Source: Sulfurovum sp. NBC37-1 (GTDB lineage: Bacteria; Campylobacterota; Campylobacteria; Campylobacterales; Sulfurovaceae). Taken from it: DNA of 64,000 nucleotides. The notes under the pieces are model-generated. The model saw only the letters and a program-made list of their open reading frames with translations, had not been told where the DNA came from and did not search any database. Where the stretch lies: positions 1,178,001-1,242,000 of the forward strand of contig NC_009663.1 in assembly GCF_000010345.1 (NCBI RefSeq), in the 5' to 3' direction. The position numbers and the translations under genes are program-made. This document shows positions 1 to 8,755 of this stretch, piece after piece; position 1 is the stretch's first letter, and each line of letters begins with the position of its first letter.

Positions 1-447
1 ATGGATGAGGACGGTTACATTACCATTACCGGACGTACTGATGATGTCATTAATGTCTCAGGCCACAGAATGGGTACGGCAGAAGTCGAAGCGGCGGTCA
101 AGAAACATGACAATGTCGCAGCAGTCGCAGTAGTCGGTAAACCGCACGAGATCAAAGGCGAGGGGATCTTCGCCTATGTGGTCCTCAAGGATCCGCATAG
201 TGTAGCAGATGAATTTGCCATGATGAAAGAGATCAATACGATCATCAAGTCCGAGATCGGTGCCATCGCACTGTGTGACGATATGGCATTCGTGCCCGAC
301 CTCCCGAAAACACGGTCAGGAAAGATCATGAGAAGAATCCTCAGAAGCCTCGTCAAAGGTGAAGCGATCACGCAGGATACTTCAACACTGGAAGATCCGA
401 GTATCGTGGGTATCATCGAAGATATTCTCAAAAAAGAGTGTGAATAG
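1..447 (+). CDS. acs: Acetyl-CoA synthetase, C-terminal part (cut by window edge)
   Basis: This is the last 148 residues of an AMP-forming acetyl-CoA synthetase, which activates acetate to acetyl-CoA through acetyl-AMP. The fragment covers the mobile C-terminal domain. It opens with the hinge-type motif GRTDDVINVSGHR (residues 11-23) and carries PKTRSGKIMRR near residue 105, whose lysine is the adenylation-step catalytic residue and known acetylation target in this family. The reading frame is open at base 1, so the initial ATG is internal and the real start lies upstream. Full-length Acs is about 650 residues. The gene ends in TAG, just before a terminator-like hairpin. Other acyl-CoA synthetases share the fold, but VSGHRMGTAEVE is typical of Acs. 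Confidence 0.93.
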   Translation: MDEDGYITITGRTDDVINVSGHRMGTAEVEAAVKKHDNVAAVAVVGKPHEIKGEGIFAYVVLKDPHSVADEFAMMKEINTIIKSEIGAIALCDDMAFVPDLPKTRSGKIMRRILRSLVKGEAITQDTSTLEDPSIVGIIEDILKKECE

Positions 448-455
448 GCACATAT

Positions 456-487
456 CCGGGGAAGGAAAAATATCTTCCCCATTATTC
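456..487 (+). terminator. Hairpin terminator after acs
   Basis: GGGGAAG (458-464) pairs with CTTCCCC (474-480) around a 9-nt AT-rich loop, nine bases after the acs stop codon and followed by ATTATT. It fits an intrinsic terminator, though the U-tract is short. It lies between the convergent acs and uracil-DNA glycosylase genes. Confidence 0.55.
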
Positions 488-564
488 CGGGCCTGACCTG
501 GGATCTCTCTCCTACAGACAAAATCCATTTTGATCCGAAGGGATCCTGAAACAAGTTCAGGATG
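483..564. repeat. Intergenic palindromic repeat ending in GGATGACG
   Basis: The stretch starts with ATTCCGGGCCTGACCTGGGATC and ends with the perfect 7-bp hairpin TCCTGAA-ACAAG-TTCAGGA (544-562) followed by TGACG. This recalls the CGTCATTCC...GGATGACG palindromic intergenic repeats found in many proteobacteria; that comparison is from memory. It encodes nothing and sits between convergent genes. Confidence 0.45.
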
Positions 565-573
565 ACGAATGCT

Positions 574-1242
574 TTAAAAGCTCTTCATCAACTCTTTTAC
601 TTTCAACAGATCTTCAAACACCTCTTTTTTTGCACTGGGATTTCTCAGCAGATAGCTTGGATGGTAGGTTGGGATAAGTGTAGCGTTTCCGTGTTTGTGG
701 ATACTGCCTCTGACCTTGGTGATACCGGTATCGTCTCCGGTCAGATAGTGGTATGCGGTCGCTCCGAGTGTCAGGATGAGTTTGGGTTTGATAAGCTCTA
801 TCTGCTTGAGCAGGTAGGGCTGGCATGTGTGTGCCTCGGTGGGAGTAGGAGCCCTGTTGTTGGGCGGACGGCACTTGACGATGTTGGTGATGTAGACATC
901 GGCTCTTTTGAGACCAAGAACATTTTCGAGCATTTTGGAAAGCAGTTCTCCCGAACGCCCTACGAAAGGTTTCCCGGTGCTGTCCTCAGTTGCTCCGGGA
1001 CCTTCACCGATGATCAGTATATCCGCATGGGGATTCCCCTCTCCGAAGACAACCTTCTGCCGACTCTTGCTCAGGTCACAGAGGTGGCAGTTTATTGCCT
1101 GTTTCTGCAGCGAGTCCAGTGTGTCAGGCAGGGTAAGGTCGATCTTCTCTTCCTGATAGGGCATGATATCGGTATACCTGTACCCCAACTGCTTGAGCTG
1201 GTAAAGTTGTTTTAAAAGAAGGGCATTGTGCAGATTTTTCAT
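574..1242 (-). CDS. Uracil-DNA glycosylase, family 4 (iron-sulfur type)
   Basis: This 222-residue protein should remove uracil from DNA as the first step of base excision repair. Motif 1 is GEGPGATED (79-87) and motif 2 is HPSYLLR (194-200), both typical of family 4 (UdgA-like) enzymes. Cys52, Cys55, Cys124 and Cys140 have the spacing of the four [4Fe-4S] ligands of this family. The N-terminal 45 residues precede the catalytic domain and are usual for the longer members. The gene is convergent with acs and monocistronic. The start at 1242 is the first ATG in frame; no strong ribosome-binding site decides it. Confidence 0.92.
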   Translation of the reverse strand: MKNLHNALLLKQLYQLKQLGYRYTDIMPYQEEKIDLTLPDTLDSLQKQAINCHLCDLSKSRQKVVFGEGNPHADILIIGEGPGATEDSTGKPFVGRSGELLSKMLENVLGLKRADVYITNIVKCRPPNNRAPTPTEAHTCQPYLLKQIELIKPKLILTLGATAYHYLTGDDTGITKVRGSIHKHGNATLIPTYHPSYLLRNPSAKKEVFEDLLKVKELMKSF

Positions 1243-1353
1243 AGAAGTATTATACTCCTATGGAACTTAACAGACAGTACTTACATCCTCACCAAATCTC
1301 GAAATAAAGTTAAAAAACTTTATTAACCAAAGTATACTCAATTCAGAATATAT

Positions 1354-2379
1354 TTATCCCATAGGGTAAAGTATGTTTGCATGTACTTTGTCGCAAGCAC
1401 GAAGAACTTCATCGCTGAGAATAAGGTCCATGGCAGCCAGTGAGGCATCGAGCTGTTCCGCGCTGGTGGCACCGATGATCGTGGAAGCGACAAAATCAAA
1501 CTGTTTTGACCATGCTGTGGCAAGTGTGACCGGATGCAGTTCTGCCTCTGCGGCGATTTTGAGGTACTGTTGTGTCGAAGCCAGGGTCCTGTCATTCATG
1601 AAACGCTGTGCCATGGCACGCTGTCTCTGATTAGGCGACTTGAGGTAGTCGGCAAATCTCCCTTTAGCCTCTTCGGGTTTCATCGCCTGGTTGTATTTCC
1701 CGCTGAGCACCCCGCCTGCCAGAGGAGAATAGGGCAGAAGGGAGACCTGTTCTTTTTTGCAAAGTTCTGAAAGTTCATCCAGAAATCGTCTGTTGAGCAG
1801 GGAAAAGTTGTTCTGGATCGATTCAAACCGTGCCAGACCTTTGTAATGCGAGGTCATCAGAGCTTTAGCGGTACCGTAGGCAGTGCCGTTGGAGGTACCT
1901 ATGTAGCGAACTTTTCCGGTACGTACCAGTCTGTCGAAGGCTTCAAGCGATTCCTCTATTGGCACGACCGTATCGGGCCAGTGCATCTGATAGAGGTCGA
2001 TGTAATCTGTGTTAAGTTTTTGCAGGCTGCCCTCGACCGCACGTTCTATGTGGAAACGATCGATGGCCGTCAATCCGTGACGAATAGGGGGAACAAACCA
2101 CCCACTGGCAGCACCGGCGACCTTGGTAGCCAGAATGATAGAATCTCGGGGCTTCGTCTGTATCCATTCTCCCACCCACTGCTCCGTGATGCCCGCCAGA
2201 TCCGCTTCCGGAGGGACAGGATAAAGTTCTGCCGTATCATAAAAATTCACCCCGTGATCATAAGCTTTGTCCATAATCCTGAAGGCTTCTTTTTTGTCAC
2301 ACTGTGTACCGAAGGTCATCGTCCCCATGCAGATAGGGGAGACACGAAGCCCTGTTCTTCCTATATATCTGTACTGCAT
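1354..2379 (-). CDS. Aldo/keto reductase (Tas-like)
   Basis: This 341-residue NADPH-dependent aldo/keto reductase has the full catalytic tetrad Asp48, Tyr53, Lys86 and His133 in a TIM-barrel frame. The opening MQYRYIGRTGLRVSPICMG is characteristic of the Tas/YajO branch. The substrate is unknown; members reduce aldehydes and methylglyoxal-type compounds in the cytoplasm. The start at 2379 is preferred over one 36 bases upstream because AGGAG stands 7 bases before it. It is divergent from the 256-residue unknown protein at 2465, with about 85 bases between them. Confidence 0.92.
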   Translation of the reverse strand: MQYRYIGRTGLRVSPICMGTMTFGTQCDKKEAFRIMDKAYDHGVNFYDTAELYPVPPEADLAGITEQWVGEWIQTKPRDSIILATKVAGAASGWFVPPIRHGLTAIDRFHIERAVEGSLQKLNTDYIDLYQMHWPDTVVPIEESLEAFDRLVRTGKVRYIGTSNGTAYGTAKALMTSHYKGLARFESIQNNFSLLNRRFLDELSELCKKEQVSLLPYSPLAGGVLSGKYNQAMKPEEAKGRFADYLKSPNQRQRAMAQRFMNDRTLASTQQYLKIAAEAELHPVTLATAWSKQFDFVASTIIGATSAEQLDASLAAMDLILSDEVLRACDKVHANILYPMG

Positions 2380-2464
2380 TTGTGTACTCCTGAATGTTTT
2401 TTCTAATGCTATCATATCTTAATGGTATAATAATAGTGATTATTCCAGAGAAAGGAGCCTAAGG

Positions 2465-3235
2465 ATGCAGGACCGTTATGTAGCAGATGTAGGCGATTTC
2501 GGGAAATTCCAGCTTTTCCGGTATCTTTTTGATCATAATGAGAGCCCGATGTCAGGAAAAATGCTTTCTCAGATATGGTTTCTGCATGAAGGTGAGGGTG
2601 AAATGAACAATGACGGAAAGCATATCGACTATTTTGAAAGAATGATGGGCAGTGACGAGTATCTGGAGGAGTCACTGATGGGTATTCTCATGCGTAACAA
2701 ACGTGAGGTAGTGGAACTTGAAAAGCTCAAGTTGTTGAAACATGCCCGTTTTTTCTATGATAAAGTACCCAAAGCGCTTGAAGACCGCTATTTGTGGCTC
2801 AACAGAGCATTGACATTCTCAAGCAAGTCACAGATAGTCGCTGTCGCACCCGATAACGGTATGGCACTCAAATGCAAAAGGGCAGAGCATGCCTTTGAAT
2901 TCCTGACACTCTCTTCTCACTATACGCAGAAGGTCTACCCGCATAAATATATTTTTGCCGACGAGATCAGCTACTTTTACAGACTGCCGTATCTTGAAGT
3001 GTGCATTGTCTACCAGCATCTGGGACGCTGTTTTACGCATCATGAGCAGATACGAACCCTGCTTCATGATCTGAAGAAAGAATATCATCATGTGCTGGCT
3101 ATCAAACATAAACCGTATTCCCCACGGATTTTTTTCTTTCTGTGTAAAAGTCAGGTCATCAAAGAGAGCCTTGAGCTAAGGCTGAAGAAATTTGAAAGTG
3201 AATTCGGTGATTTTTGGGAACTGTTTGCTCCATAA
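2465..3235 (+). CDS. Uncharacterised 256-residue protein (QDRYV...GDFGK family)
   Basis: Function is not known. The protein opens with MQDRYVADVGDFGKFQLFRY and has VAPDNGMALK near residue 123. I recall a family of bacterial proteins that begin QDRYVGDIGDFGKYGLLR and carry a DPDNG motif; here the aspartate before PDNG is alanine. There is no signal peptide or membrane segment, so it should be cytoplasmic. Expression looks independent: TATAAT lies at 2426-2431 and AAAGGAG 6 bases before the ATG. The C-terminal third is basic and aromatic. A nuclease- or methyltransferase-like role has been suggested by the company such genes keep, but nothing in this sequence proves it. Confidence 0.8.
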   Translation: MQDRYVADVGDFGKFQLFRYLFDHNESPMSGKMLSQIWFLHEGEGEMNNDGKHIDYFERMMGSDEYLEESLMGILMRNKREVVELEKLKLLKHARFFYDKVPKALEDRYLWLNRALTFSSKSQIVAVAPDNGMALKCKRAEHAFEFLTLSSHYTQKVYPHKYIFADEISYFYRLPYLEVCIVYQHLGRCFTHHEQIRTLLHDLKKEYHHVLAIKHKPYSPRIFFFLCKSQVIKESLELRLKKFESEFGDFWELFAP

Positions 3236-3285
3236 CCATTCTTCTGTTGTTTAGCGTTTTATGTGATATTATTAGATTAGTATAA

Positions 3286-3340
3286 AGGGAACCTCTAATA
3301 ATAGGTAATACCTACAATCACCTATTTTTAGAGGTTCCCT
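3286..3340. repeat. 55-bp inverted repeat, short member of the AGGG(A/C)ACCTCTAATAA family
   Basis: Arms of 21 bp (3286-3306 and 3320-3340) match with a single mismatch around a 13-nt loop. The outer ends read AGGGAACCTCTAATAA, almost the same as the ends of the 268-bp element at 22971. It ends 12 bases before the TTG start of the MscS gene, so transcripts of that gene starting upstream would carry a long hairpin in the leader. Confidence 0.8.
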
Positions 3341-3352
3341 AAAGGATATTAT

Positions 3353-5197
3353 TTGAAAAAATTACTTGTTTTAACCATTCTCTTTACATCGATCCTCTTG
3401 GCAAATACAAGACTCGATGCTTTTCTTGACCAGCAGATGAAAGTTGAAAAACAACTACTCGAACAGAACCTGACGAAAGATGAGAGAACAGAAATAAAAA
3501 AAGAGCAGGACAGAGAGTACCAGAGTTTCTTTCTGCAGTATGCCACCAATAAAAAAGAGAATCTGCAGGCATCCAATCCCTACCGTACGCAGATCAGCAA
3601 ACTCAAGCTTCGGCTGAACCGCAATATGCAGCGTGGTAATAAGACAGCTGTACTGAGAGATGAAGCCATTCTGCATGAATATATGATCAGAGATCTGATC
3701 AGGAATATCCTCAATGACGTACTACGGAACACGGACAATAAATCCAAAGCGTTTTACGAGGACAAGGTCGACGAGATACTACTGAAGCATTTTTCAGAAT
3801 ACAAGCCTTTGGATAAAGAGGTATATGAGATAGTCAAAAGCAGTGATAAAAAAGGAAGTATTATTAAAGAGATACGAAAGTCCGTTGAACGTAATAATCT
3901 CCTCGAAGCCGTCAGCAGGACGTTCAGTGCCAAACTTGTGGAAAACCGTCTAAACATTTACCGTACAGCGAGGCTTTCAGAAGCGAAACTTTTCGCCTTT
4001 GCAAGCAAGGTAAATCAATCCACTATTGGACAGAAACTGAATCCCTATCTTGTACCGCTGAATCTCGACAGCAGCAAACTGACGGTAGTTATCGTTGTTA
4101 TACTCTTCATACTCCTGGTACAGAAGATCATTTACTTGATCATGAATCTGATATTGAAAAAGTATCAGGTCAAAGAAGAGGACAGGGACTATATCAACAG
4201 TCATTTGGTAAAACTCCTCAATCTTATTGTCACACTCTTCATTATTCAGGTGATTTTTGTTGTCTTTTTGGGTGTCGATACAAAAAGCGTACTAATAAGC
4301 AAGATTTTTGCCGTGCTTTACATCATACTGTTCACGATCCTCATATATCGCAGCAGTAACTTTCTTGTCCATATGAAACTTGAAAGGATCCAAAGCAACA
4401 AATACCTCAAAAAAGAAGTGATCAATCTGATCATCAAAAGTACCAATATACTTATCATAACGATCGCTTTTATTCTCATACTTTATATCCTGGGAGTTGA
4501 TCTCACCGCAGTACTCTCAGGTCTGGGTATCGGTGGTTTTGCCGTAGCGTTCGCGGCCAAGGACAGTATCGCCAATATATTCGGTTCCATCTCCATTCTC
4601 GCCGGTGACCTTTTTCAGCAGGGTGACTGGATAGAGATAGACAAAATGGACGGGACGGTCGTTGAAATAGGGCTTCGGGCAACGACCATACGTACCTTCG
4701 ACAATGCACTTATCTCAATTCCCAACTTTAAGCTGGTGAACGAAGGTATTAAAAACTGGAGCCGCAGGAGTGTCGGAAGACGTATCAAAATGAAGATCGG
4801 TGTGAGTTATGAATCGGACTTTGACGATATCAGGCAGGCAGTAGAAGATATACGCATAATGTTGAAAGAACATCCCGGTATAGCCAATGAAAGAACAAAA
4901 TTCCAATCCTACTACCGTCAACCCAAGATCATATCGGCCGAAGATTTCAAAGGTGTGAAGCGGACCACGCTTGTCTATATGGATGAATTTGCAGACTCAA
5001 GCATCAATATTCTGGTCTACTGTTTTTCCCGTTCCGTTGTCTGGCAGGAGTGGCTTTCGGTCAAAGAGGACGTGATGTACAAGATTGCCGAGATACTCAA
5101 GAAACATGATTTGGATTTCGCTTATCCGGCACTGACCATATATCAGGGAAAAGAGAATTGTCCAGATATATCTGCTGAAAATGGTATTGAGAAATAG
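3353..5197 (+). CDS. MscS-family mechanosensitive ion channel, large periplasmic N-domain
   Basis: This 614-residue inner-membrane channel should release solutes on hypo-osmotic shock. It has a signal peptide (residues 1-18), about 220 residues of charged periplasmic domain, then transmembrane helices near 245-265, 282-300, 312-330 and 358-380. The pore helix and the start of the beta domain read GLGIGGFAVAFAAKDSIANI, the signature of the family. A cytoplasmic MscS C-domain follows. The start is TTG at 3353, supported by AAAGGA 8 bases upstream and the signal peptide that follows directly. Its extended N-domain puts it with the larger YbdG/MscK-like members rather than the 286-residue MscS. 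The hairpin repeat just upstream is unusual. Confidence 0.92.
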   Translation: MKKLLVLTILFTSILLANTRLDAFLDQQMKVEKQLLEQNLTKDERTEIKKEQDREYQSFFLQYATNKKENLQASNPYRTQISKLKLRLNRNMQRGNKTAVLRDEAILHEYMIRDLIRNILNDVLRNTDNKSKAFYEDKVDEILLKHFSEYKPLDKEVYEIVKSSDKKGSIIKEIRKSVERNNLLEAVSRTFSAKLVENRLNIYRTARLSEAKLFAFASKVNQSTIGQKLNPYLVPLNLDSSKLTVVIVVILFILLVQKIIYLIMNLILKKYQVKEEDRDYINSHLVKLLNLIVTLFIIQVIFVVFLGVDTKSVLISKIFAVLYIILFTILIYRSSNFLVHMKLERIQSNKYLKKEVINLIIKSTNILIITIAFILILYILGVDLTAVLSGLGIGGFAVAFAAKDSIANIFGSISILAGDLFQQGDWIEIDKMDGTVVEIGLRATTIRTFDNALISIPNFKLVNEGIKNWSRRSVGRRIKMKIGVSYESDFDDIRQAVEDIRIMLKEHPGIANERTKFQSYYRQPKIISAEDFKGVKRTTLVYMDEFADSSINILVYCFSRSVVWQEWLSVKEDVMYKIAEILKKHDLDFAYPALTIYQGKENCPDISAENGIEK

Positions 5198-5260
5198 TAT
5201 TAACATACTGTTTACTATAGACAAGTAGAATTGTCTGACAGTAAATTAAAGGAAAATAAA

Positions 5261-5896
5261 ATGAAAAAAATAGCACTCGCATCAATTGCAACACTCTCTA
5301 TGCTCCTTGCAGCACCAAATGCCGGAATGATGGGCGGACAGGGGCAAGGGGCTCAGATGAAATGTGGTGGAAAAATGCAGATGAAAAAGAAAATGATGAA
5401 AAGAAAGATGATGATGAACTCTCCTTTCCTCATCAAGCATGGACTTCCCCATTTGACTAAGGATGTCATGAGAAACTGGGATAATGCTGCATTCGCACTG
5501 ACTGCTGAGCAGAAAGAAAAACTGACAGCGGTCAGAAAAGAGACCATGGGCACCGTCAAGAGACTAAAACCTGAAGTCATAGCACTTAAGAAAGAGATCG
5601 TACAGGCAAGTACATCGGGTACAAAGGCTGCTGACCTTAAAGAAAAAGTGGATAAACTGGCTTCATTGGAAGCGGAAGCTACGATGGTACACCTGAACTG
5701 CATTGAAAAGACCAAAGATATTTTGACCAAAGACCAGCTCCTTTTCCTGCTTGCTAACAAAAATAAGACGCATGGCATGCAAGGTAAAATGATGAAAAAA
5801 AGAATGGGTCAGGGCAAAGGTATGAAAATGAAATGCGGCGGTGGAAAATGCGGTATGGGAATGAAGCAGGGCGCCGGTAAGATCCAGACACATTAA
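5261..5896 (+). CDS. Met/Cys-rich periplasmic Spy/CpxP-like protein
   Basis: This 211-residue secreted protein has a signal peptide (MKKIALASIATLSMLLAAP). The mature part begins and ends with Met-, Cys- and Lys-rich tracts: GMMGG, a run of KKKMMKRKMMMN, and CGGGKCGMGM at the C-terminus. The middle is helical and contains LTAEQKEKL, the LTxxQ-type motif of Spy/CpxP/ZraP chaperones and heavy-metal-resistance proteins. The tails suggest binding of soft metals such as copper or silver; this is inference. ATG 5261 is chosen because AAAGG precedes it and the signal peptide starts there. The next gene, 31 bases on, also encodes a small exported protein and may be co-transcribed. Confidence 0.82.
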   Translation: MKKIALASIATLSMLLAAPNAGMMGGQGQGAQMKCGGKMQMKKKMMKRKMMMNSPFLIKHGLPHLTKDVMRNWDNAAFALTAEQKEKLTAVRKETMGTVKRLKPEVIALKKEIVQASTSGTKAADLKEKVDKLASLEAEATMVHLNCIEKTKDILTKDQLLFLLANKNKTHGMQGKMMKKRMGQGKGMKMKCGGGKCGMGMKQGAGKIQTH

Positions 5897-5927
5897 TTAA
5901 ACAATAAATAAATCTTGGAGAGATAGC

Positions 5928-6359
5928 ATGAACAGACATAATTTCATAGGTGTAACAATACTTGTTTCTGTATTGGCCCTGAACCCTCTGCTCGCAGTAG
6001 AGTTTCAGAACAACATACAGACAAGATTTAACTCAGCCAAAAAACTCTCCAACAGCATTGCATCCATCCTTCATAAAAGAGGGCTGGATGAAGATGCTGC
6101 CGAAGAGATCGCTGCTGCTTCGGTAGGTAATGATGAAGAACATTTAACACAGATGGTTGAAAACCTTAGCTCTGTCCTGCCGCATGATGAGATTATGGAA
6201 CATCTCAGTACCATGGCGTTGCACAGAAAAGAGATACAACTGGACTCATACGACTACCTGGTCAGTATGGCATCGAAGATCAAAAAAACCTCTTTGGACA
6301 AAAACATGTTAAATCATTTACATGTGATTGCCAAACTCAACAGTAAACTGATCGGATAG
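5928..6359 (+). CDS. Small exported protein of unknown function
   Basis: This 143-residue protein has an N-terminal signal sequence, cleaved probably after the ALNPLLA segment near residue 24. The remainder is mostly helical and charged, without cysteines or a recognisable motif. A GGAGAG ribosome site precedes the ATG. It lies directly after the Met-rich Spy-like gene in the same direction, so a shared transcript and a periplasmic role beside that protein are plausible. No family is recognised. Confidence 0.72.
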   Translation: MNRHNFIGVTILVSVLALNPLLAVEFQNNIQTRFNSAKKLSNSIASILHKRGLDEDAAEEIAAASVGNDEEHLTQMVENLSSVLPHDEIMEHLSTMALHRKEIQLDSYDYLVSMASKIKKTSLDKNMLNHLHVIAKLNSKLIG

Positions 6360-6387
6360 AGTCCAATCGGTCCCGGAACCTATATTA

Positions 6388-6717
6388 TTAATGTAGTTTG
6401 ATGGTACCTATGTTGAGGCCTTCAAGAATCTCTTTTGCCTTATTGGCCTTTTCAGTTTCTCCTCTGACGATCACAAGAATTTTGTTTTCTTTTTCAAAGT
6501 TCTCATATTTGATGGCGTCCTCTTCAGCAAATCCCCGGTCTACACGTGCAGCACCAAGAGCAGTAAAAGCGCCTCCCCAACCATGGCATTGCCGACAAGG
6601 TCAGAATAGTGAAGCTGTGAGAGGGTCTGTAGCAATCAGCGGGCCAAACCCCGGGATGAGAAAAAAGAGACCATCCAACATAAAACCGGAAAGACCACCC
6701 AAAAGTACCAAATTCAC
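6388..6717 (-). pseudogene. Decayed DUF1269-like stress/membrane protein
   Basis: The minus strand encodes GGLSGFMLDGLFFLIPGFGP..ATDPLTASLF, then an in-frame TGA. The glycine-rich helical hairpin and the later RGFAEEDAIKYENF and KENKILVIVRG segments are typical of DUF1269/YflT-like proteins. Between SLF and GGAFTAL the correct residues (LVGNAMVG) are found only in another frame, so two compensating indels lie within about 35 bases. The usual N-terminal half is also missing: a TAA stops the frame just upstream of the GTG at 6717. It is therefore a truncated, frameshifted remnant, unless the indels are sequencing errors. Confidence 0.7.
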
Positions 6718-6826
6718 CCCAGAATTTGTGATTTACATTGTATAATGTCAAGATAAAATGAATAAGATTTTCATTTTCAGAGTATTATATATAGTGTGGG
6801 AAAAACTAACGGCAGGAGTCTATCAG

Positions 6827-8743
6827 ATGAATAAAGGAAGGTTCAGGTTTGCAGCCAACTTCATTGCTATTTTCATTTTTGTAAGTTTCATTACAAGGAT
6901 CGTGTTACTGGCAATGACCTATGATCAGGCAGATACGGGTATTGTTGAGCTGATAAAAGTCTTTTCCATAGGGGTGTTCTATGATTTCGTAGCTGTTTCC
7001 TACTATCTGATACCATTTGTTATCTATCTTATTATCGTGCCCCGGAAGATCTTCAACTCAACCCTTCACAAGATCATCAGTCTGCTGATCTATTTTGCTG
7101 TGATCTATACGGTGGTGTTCAATGGTTTCAGTGAATATTTTTTCTGGGAAGAATTCGGGAAACGTTTTAACTTTATCGCGGTGGATTATCTGGTCTATAC
7201 ACATGAAGTGATACATAATATTCTGGAATCCTACCCTATACCGCTTCTTGTGATGATCATTCTGTTCATTACGGGAGGGATCTTCTATGTCAACCATAAA
7301 AAGAGTGATCTGCACAAGGCGGCATTTCAATGTGACATGCCGTTTTCACAACGACTGAAGATAGGAAGTATTTACCTTGCGCTGCCGCTGCTTTTCTTTG
7401 TATTCCTGGACAAGCAGACTCTGACAGAAAATGTTCCGAACAAGTTCGACCAGGAGTTGGCGAAGAATGGTTTCTATTCACTTTTCAGTGCCTTTAGACA
7501 CAATGAACTGGACTATGATGAATTTTACAAAACACTGGATAATGAAAGTGTGTTCAGACGATTGCATATTCTTCTACAAAGAGAGAATGCGACCTTTAAA
7601 ACGAACGATATACATGATATTACCAGAGTGGTTAACAATAATGGACCAGCACATCGTTACAATATCGTCCTGATCATGGTGGAGAGTCTCAGTGCGGAAT
7701 ATCTTGGTGCGTTTGGTGACAAAAGAGGGCTGACCCCGCACCTGGATGAGTTGGCGAAAAAATCACTCTTTTTTAACAATCTGTATGCGACAGGTACAAG
7801 AACAGTCAGGGGTATGGAAGCGGTCACGCTCTCTCTGCCACCGACACCGGGCAGAAGTATTGTTAAAAGACCCGATTGCCAGCACATGAACTCTGCAGGT
7901 TTTGTCTTTCAAAACCTGGGCTATGAAAATAAATTTATCTATGCTGGTCACGGTTACTTTGACAATATGAACTACTTTTTTTCCAATAACGGGTTTGAAG
8001 TGGTGGACAGATTTGATTTCAAGGATGATGAAGTGACATTCTCCAATGTATGGGGTGTCTGTGATGAAGATCTTCTGAACAAGGTCAGCAAAGAGGCAGA
8101 CAAATCTTTTGCGAAACAGAAACCTTTTTTCAGTTTTGTCATGACCACCTCCAACCACAGACCCTATACCTATCCTGATGGAAAGATCGACATTCCTTCC
8201 CATACAGGACGCAGCGGCGGGGTAAAATACACCGATTATGCCATTGATAAATTTTTCAAAGAGGCATCCAAAAAACCATGGTTTGACAATACGATCTTCG
8301 TAGTCGTTGCGGACCATAACGGTGGGAGTGCGGGCAAAACAGCACTACCGGTATGGCGCTACAAGATACCGCTTTTCATCTATGCACCAAAACTCATCAA
8401 GCCGAAAGTTGTCAGCAAGCTTGCTTCGCAGGTAGATATTGTACCTACGCTTTTGGGGATCCTCGGACAGAATTATGAGGCCAAATTTTATGGAGATGAT
8501 ATTTTAAAGCCGGACCACAAGGAAAGGGCATTCCTAGGCAACTACCAAAAACTGGGGCTTTTCAGAAACAACACTCTGACCGTGCTATCGCCGGACAAAA
8601 CGGTACAGAATTACAAAGTGAAGAAACAGACACTCTATAGTGTGGCGTATACTGAAGAAAAACCATCCGAAGCAGATGTAGACGATACGGTCAGCTATTA
8701 TCAGAGTGCGAGTTACCTCTACAAGCATCAGTTGTTAAGATAG
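6827..8743 (+). CDS. LtaS/MdoB-like sulfatase-family phosphoglycerol transferase
   Basis: This 638-residue inner-membrane protein has about five transmembrane helices in the first 215 residues, followed by a periplasmic sulfatase-fold domain. Conserved parts are VLIMVESLSAEYLGAF (metal-binding Glu), GTRTVRGMEA with the nucleophilic Thr, SLPPTPGRSIVKRP, and VVVADHNG with the metal-binding Asp-His. Such enzymes move phosphoglycerol or phosphoethanolamine onto envelope glycans or lipids; the acceptor here is unknown. ATG 6827 is preferred because AGGAG stands 8 bases ahead; an upstream in-frame ATG at 6758 lacks a ribosome site. A hairpin follows the gene. Confidence 0.9.
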   Translation: MNKGRFRFAANFIAIFIFVSFITRIVLLAMTYDQADTGIVELIKVFSIGVFYDFVAVSYYLIPFVIYLIIVPRKIFNSTLHKIISLLIYFAVIYTVVFNGFSEYFFWEEFGKRFNFIAVDYLVYTHEVIHNILESYPIPLLVMIILFITGGIFYVNHKKSDLHKAAFQCDMPFSQRLKIGSIYLALPLLFFVFLDKQTLTENVPNKFDQELAKNGFYSLFSAFRHNELDYDEFYKTLDNESVFRRLHILLQRENATFKTNDIHDITRVVNNNGPAHRYNIVLIMVESLSAEYLGAFGDKRGLTPHLDELAKKSLFFNNLYATGTRTVRGMEAVTLSLPPTPGRSIVKRPDCQHMNSAGFVFQNLGYENKFIYAGHGYFDNMNYFFSNNGFEVVDRFDFKDDEVTFSNVWGVCDEDLLNKVSKEADKSFAKQKPFFSFVMTTSNHRPYTYPDGKIDIPSHTGRSGGVKYTDYAIDKFFKEASKKPWFDNTIFVVVADHNGGSAGKTALPVWRYKIPLFIYAPKLIKPKVVSKLASQVDIVPTLLGILGQNYEAKFYGDDILKPDHKERAFLGNYQKLGLFRNNTLTVLSPDKTVQNYKVKKQTLYSVAYTEEKPSEADVDDTVSYYQSASYLYKHQLLR

Positions 8744-8755
8744 TGAGTATAAATA

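Noticed and set aside
562-1215. Long plus-strand frame opposite the uracil-DNA glycosylase gene
   Set aside because: It is the shadow of a clearly recognisable protein and has no homology-like features of its own.
6398-6745. 115-codon plus-strand frame
   Set aside because: The opposite strand shows a recognisable DUF1269-like remnant; the plus-strand translation is Pro/Ser/Arg-rich nonsense.
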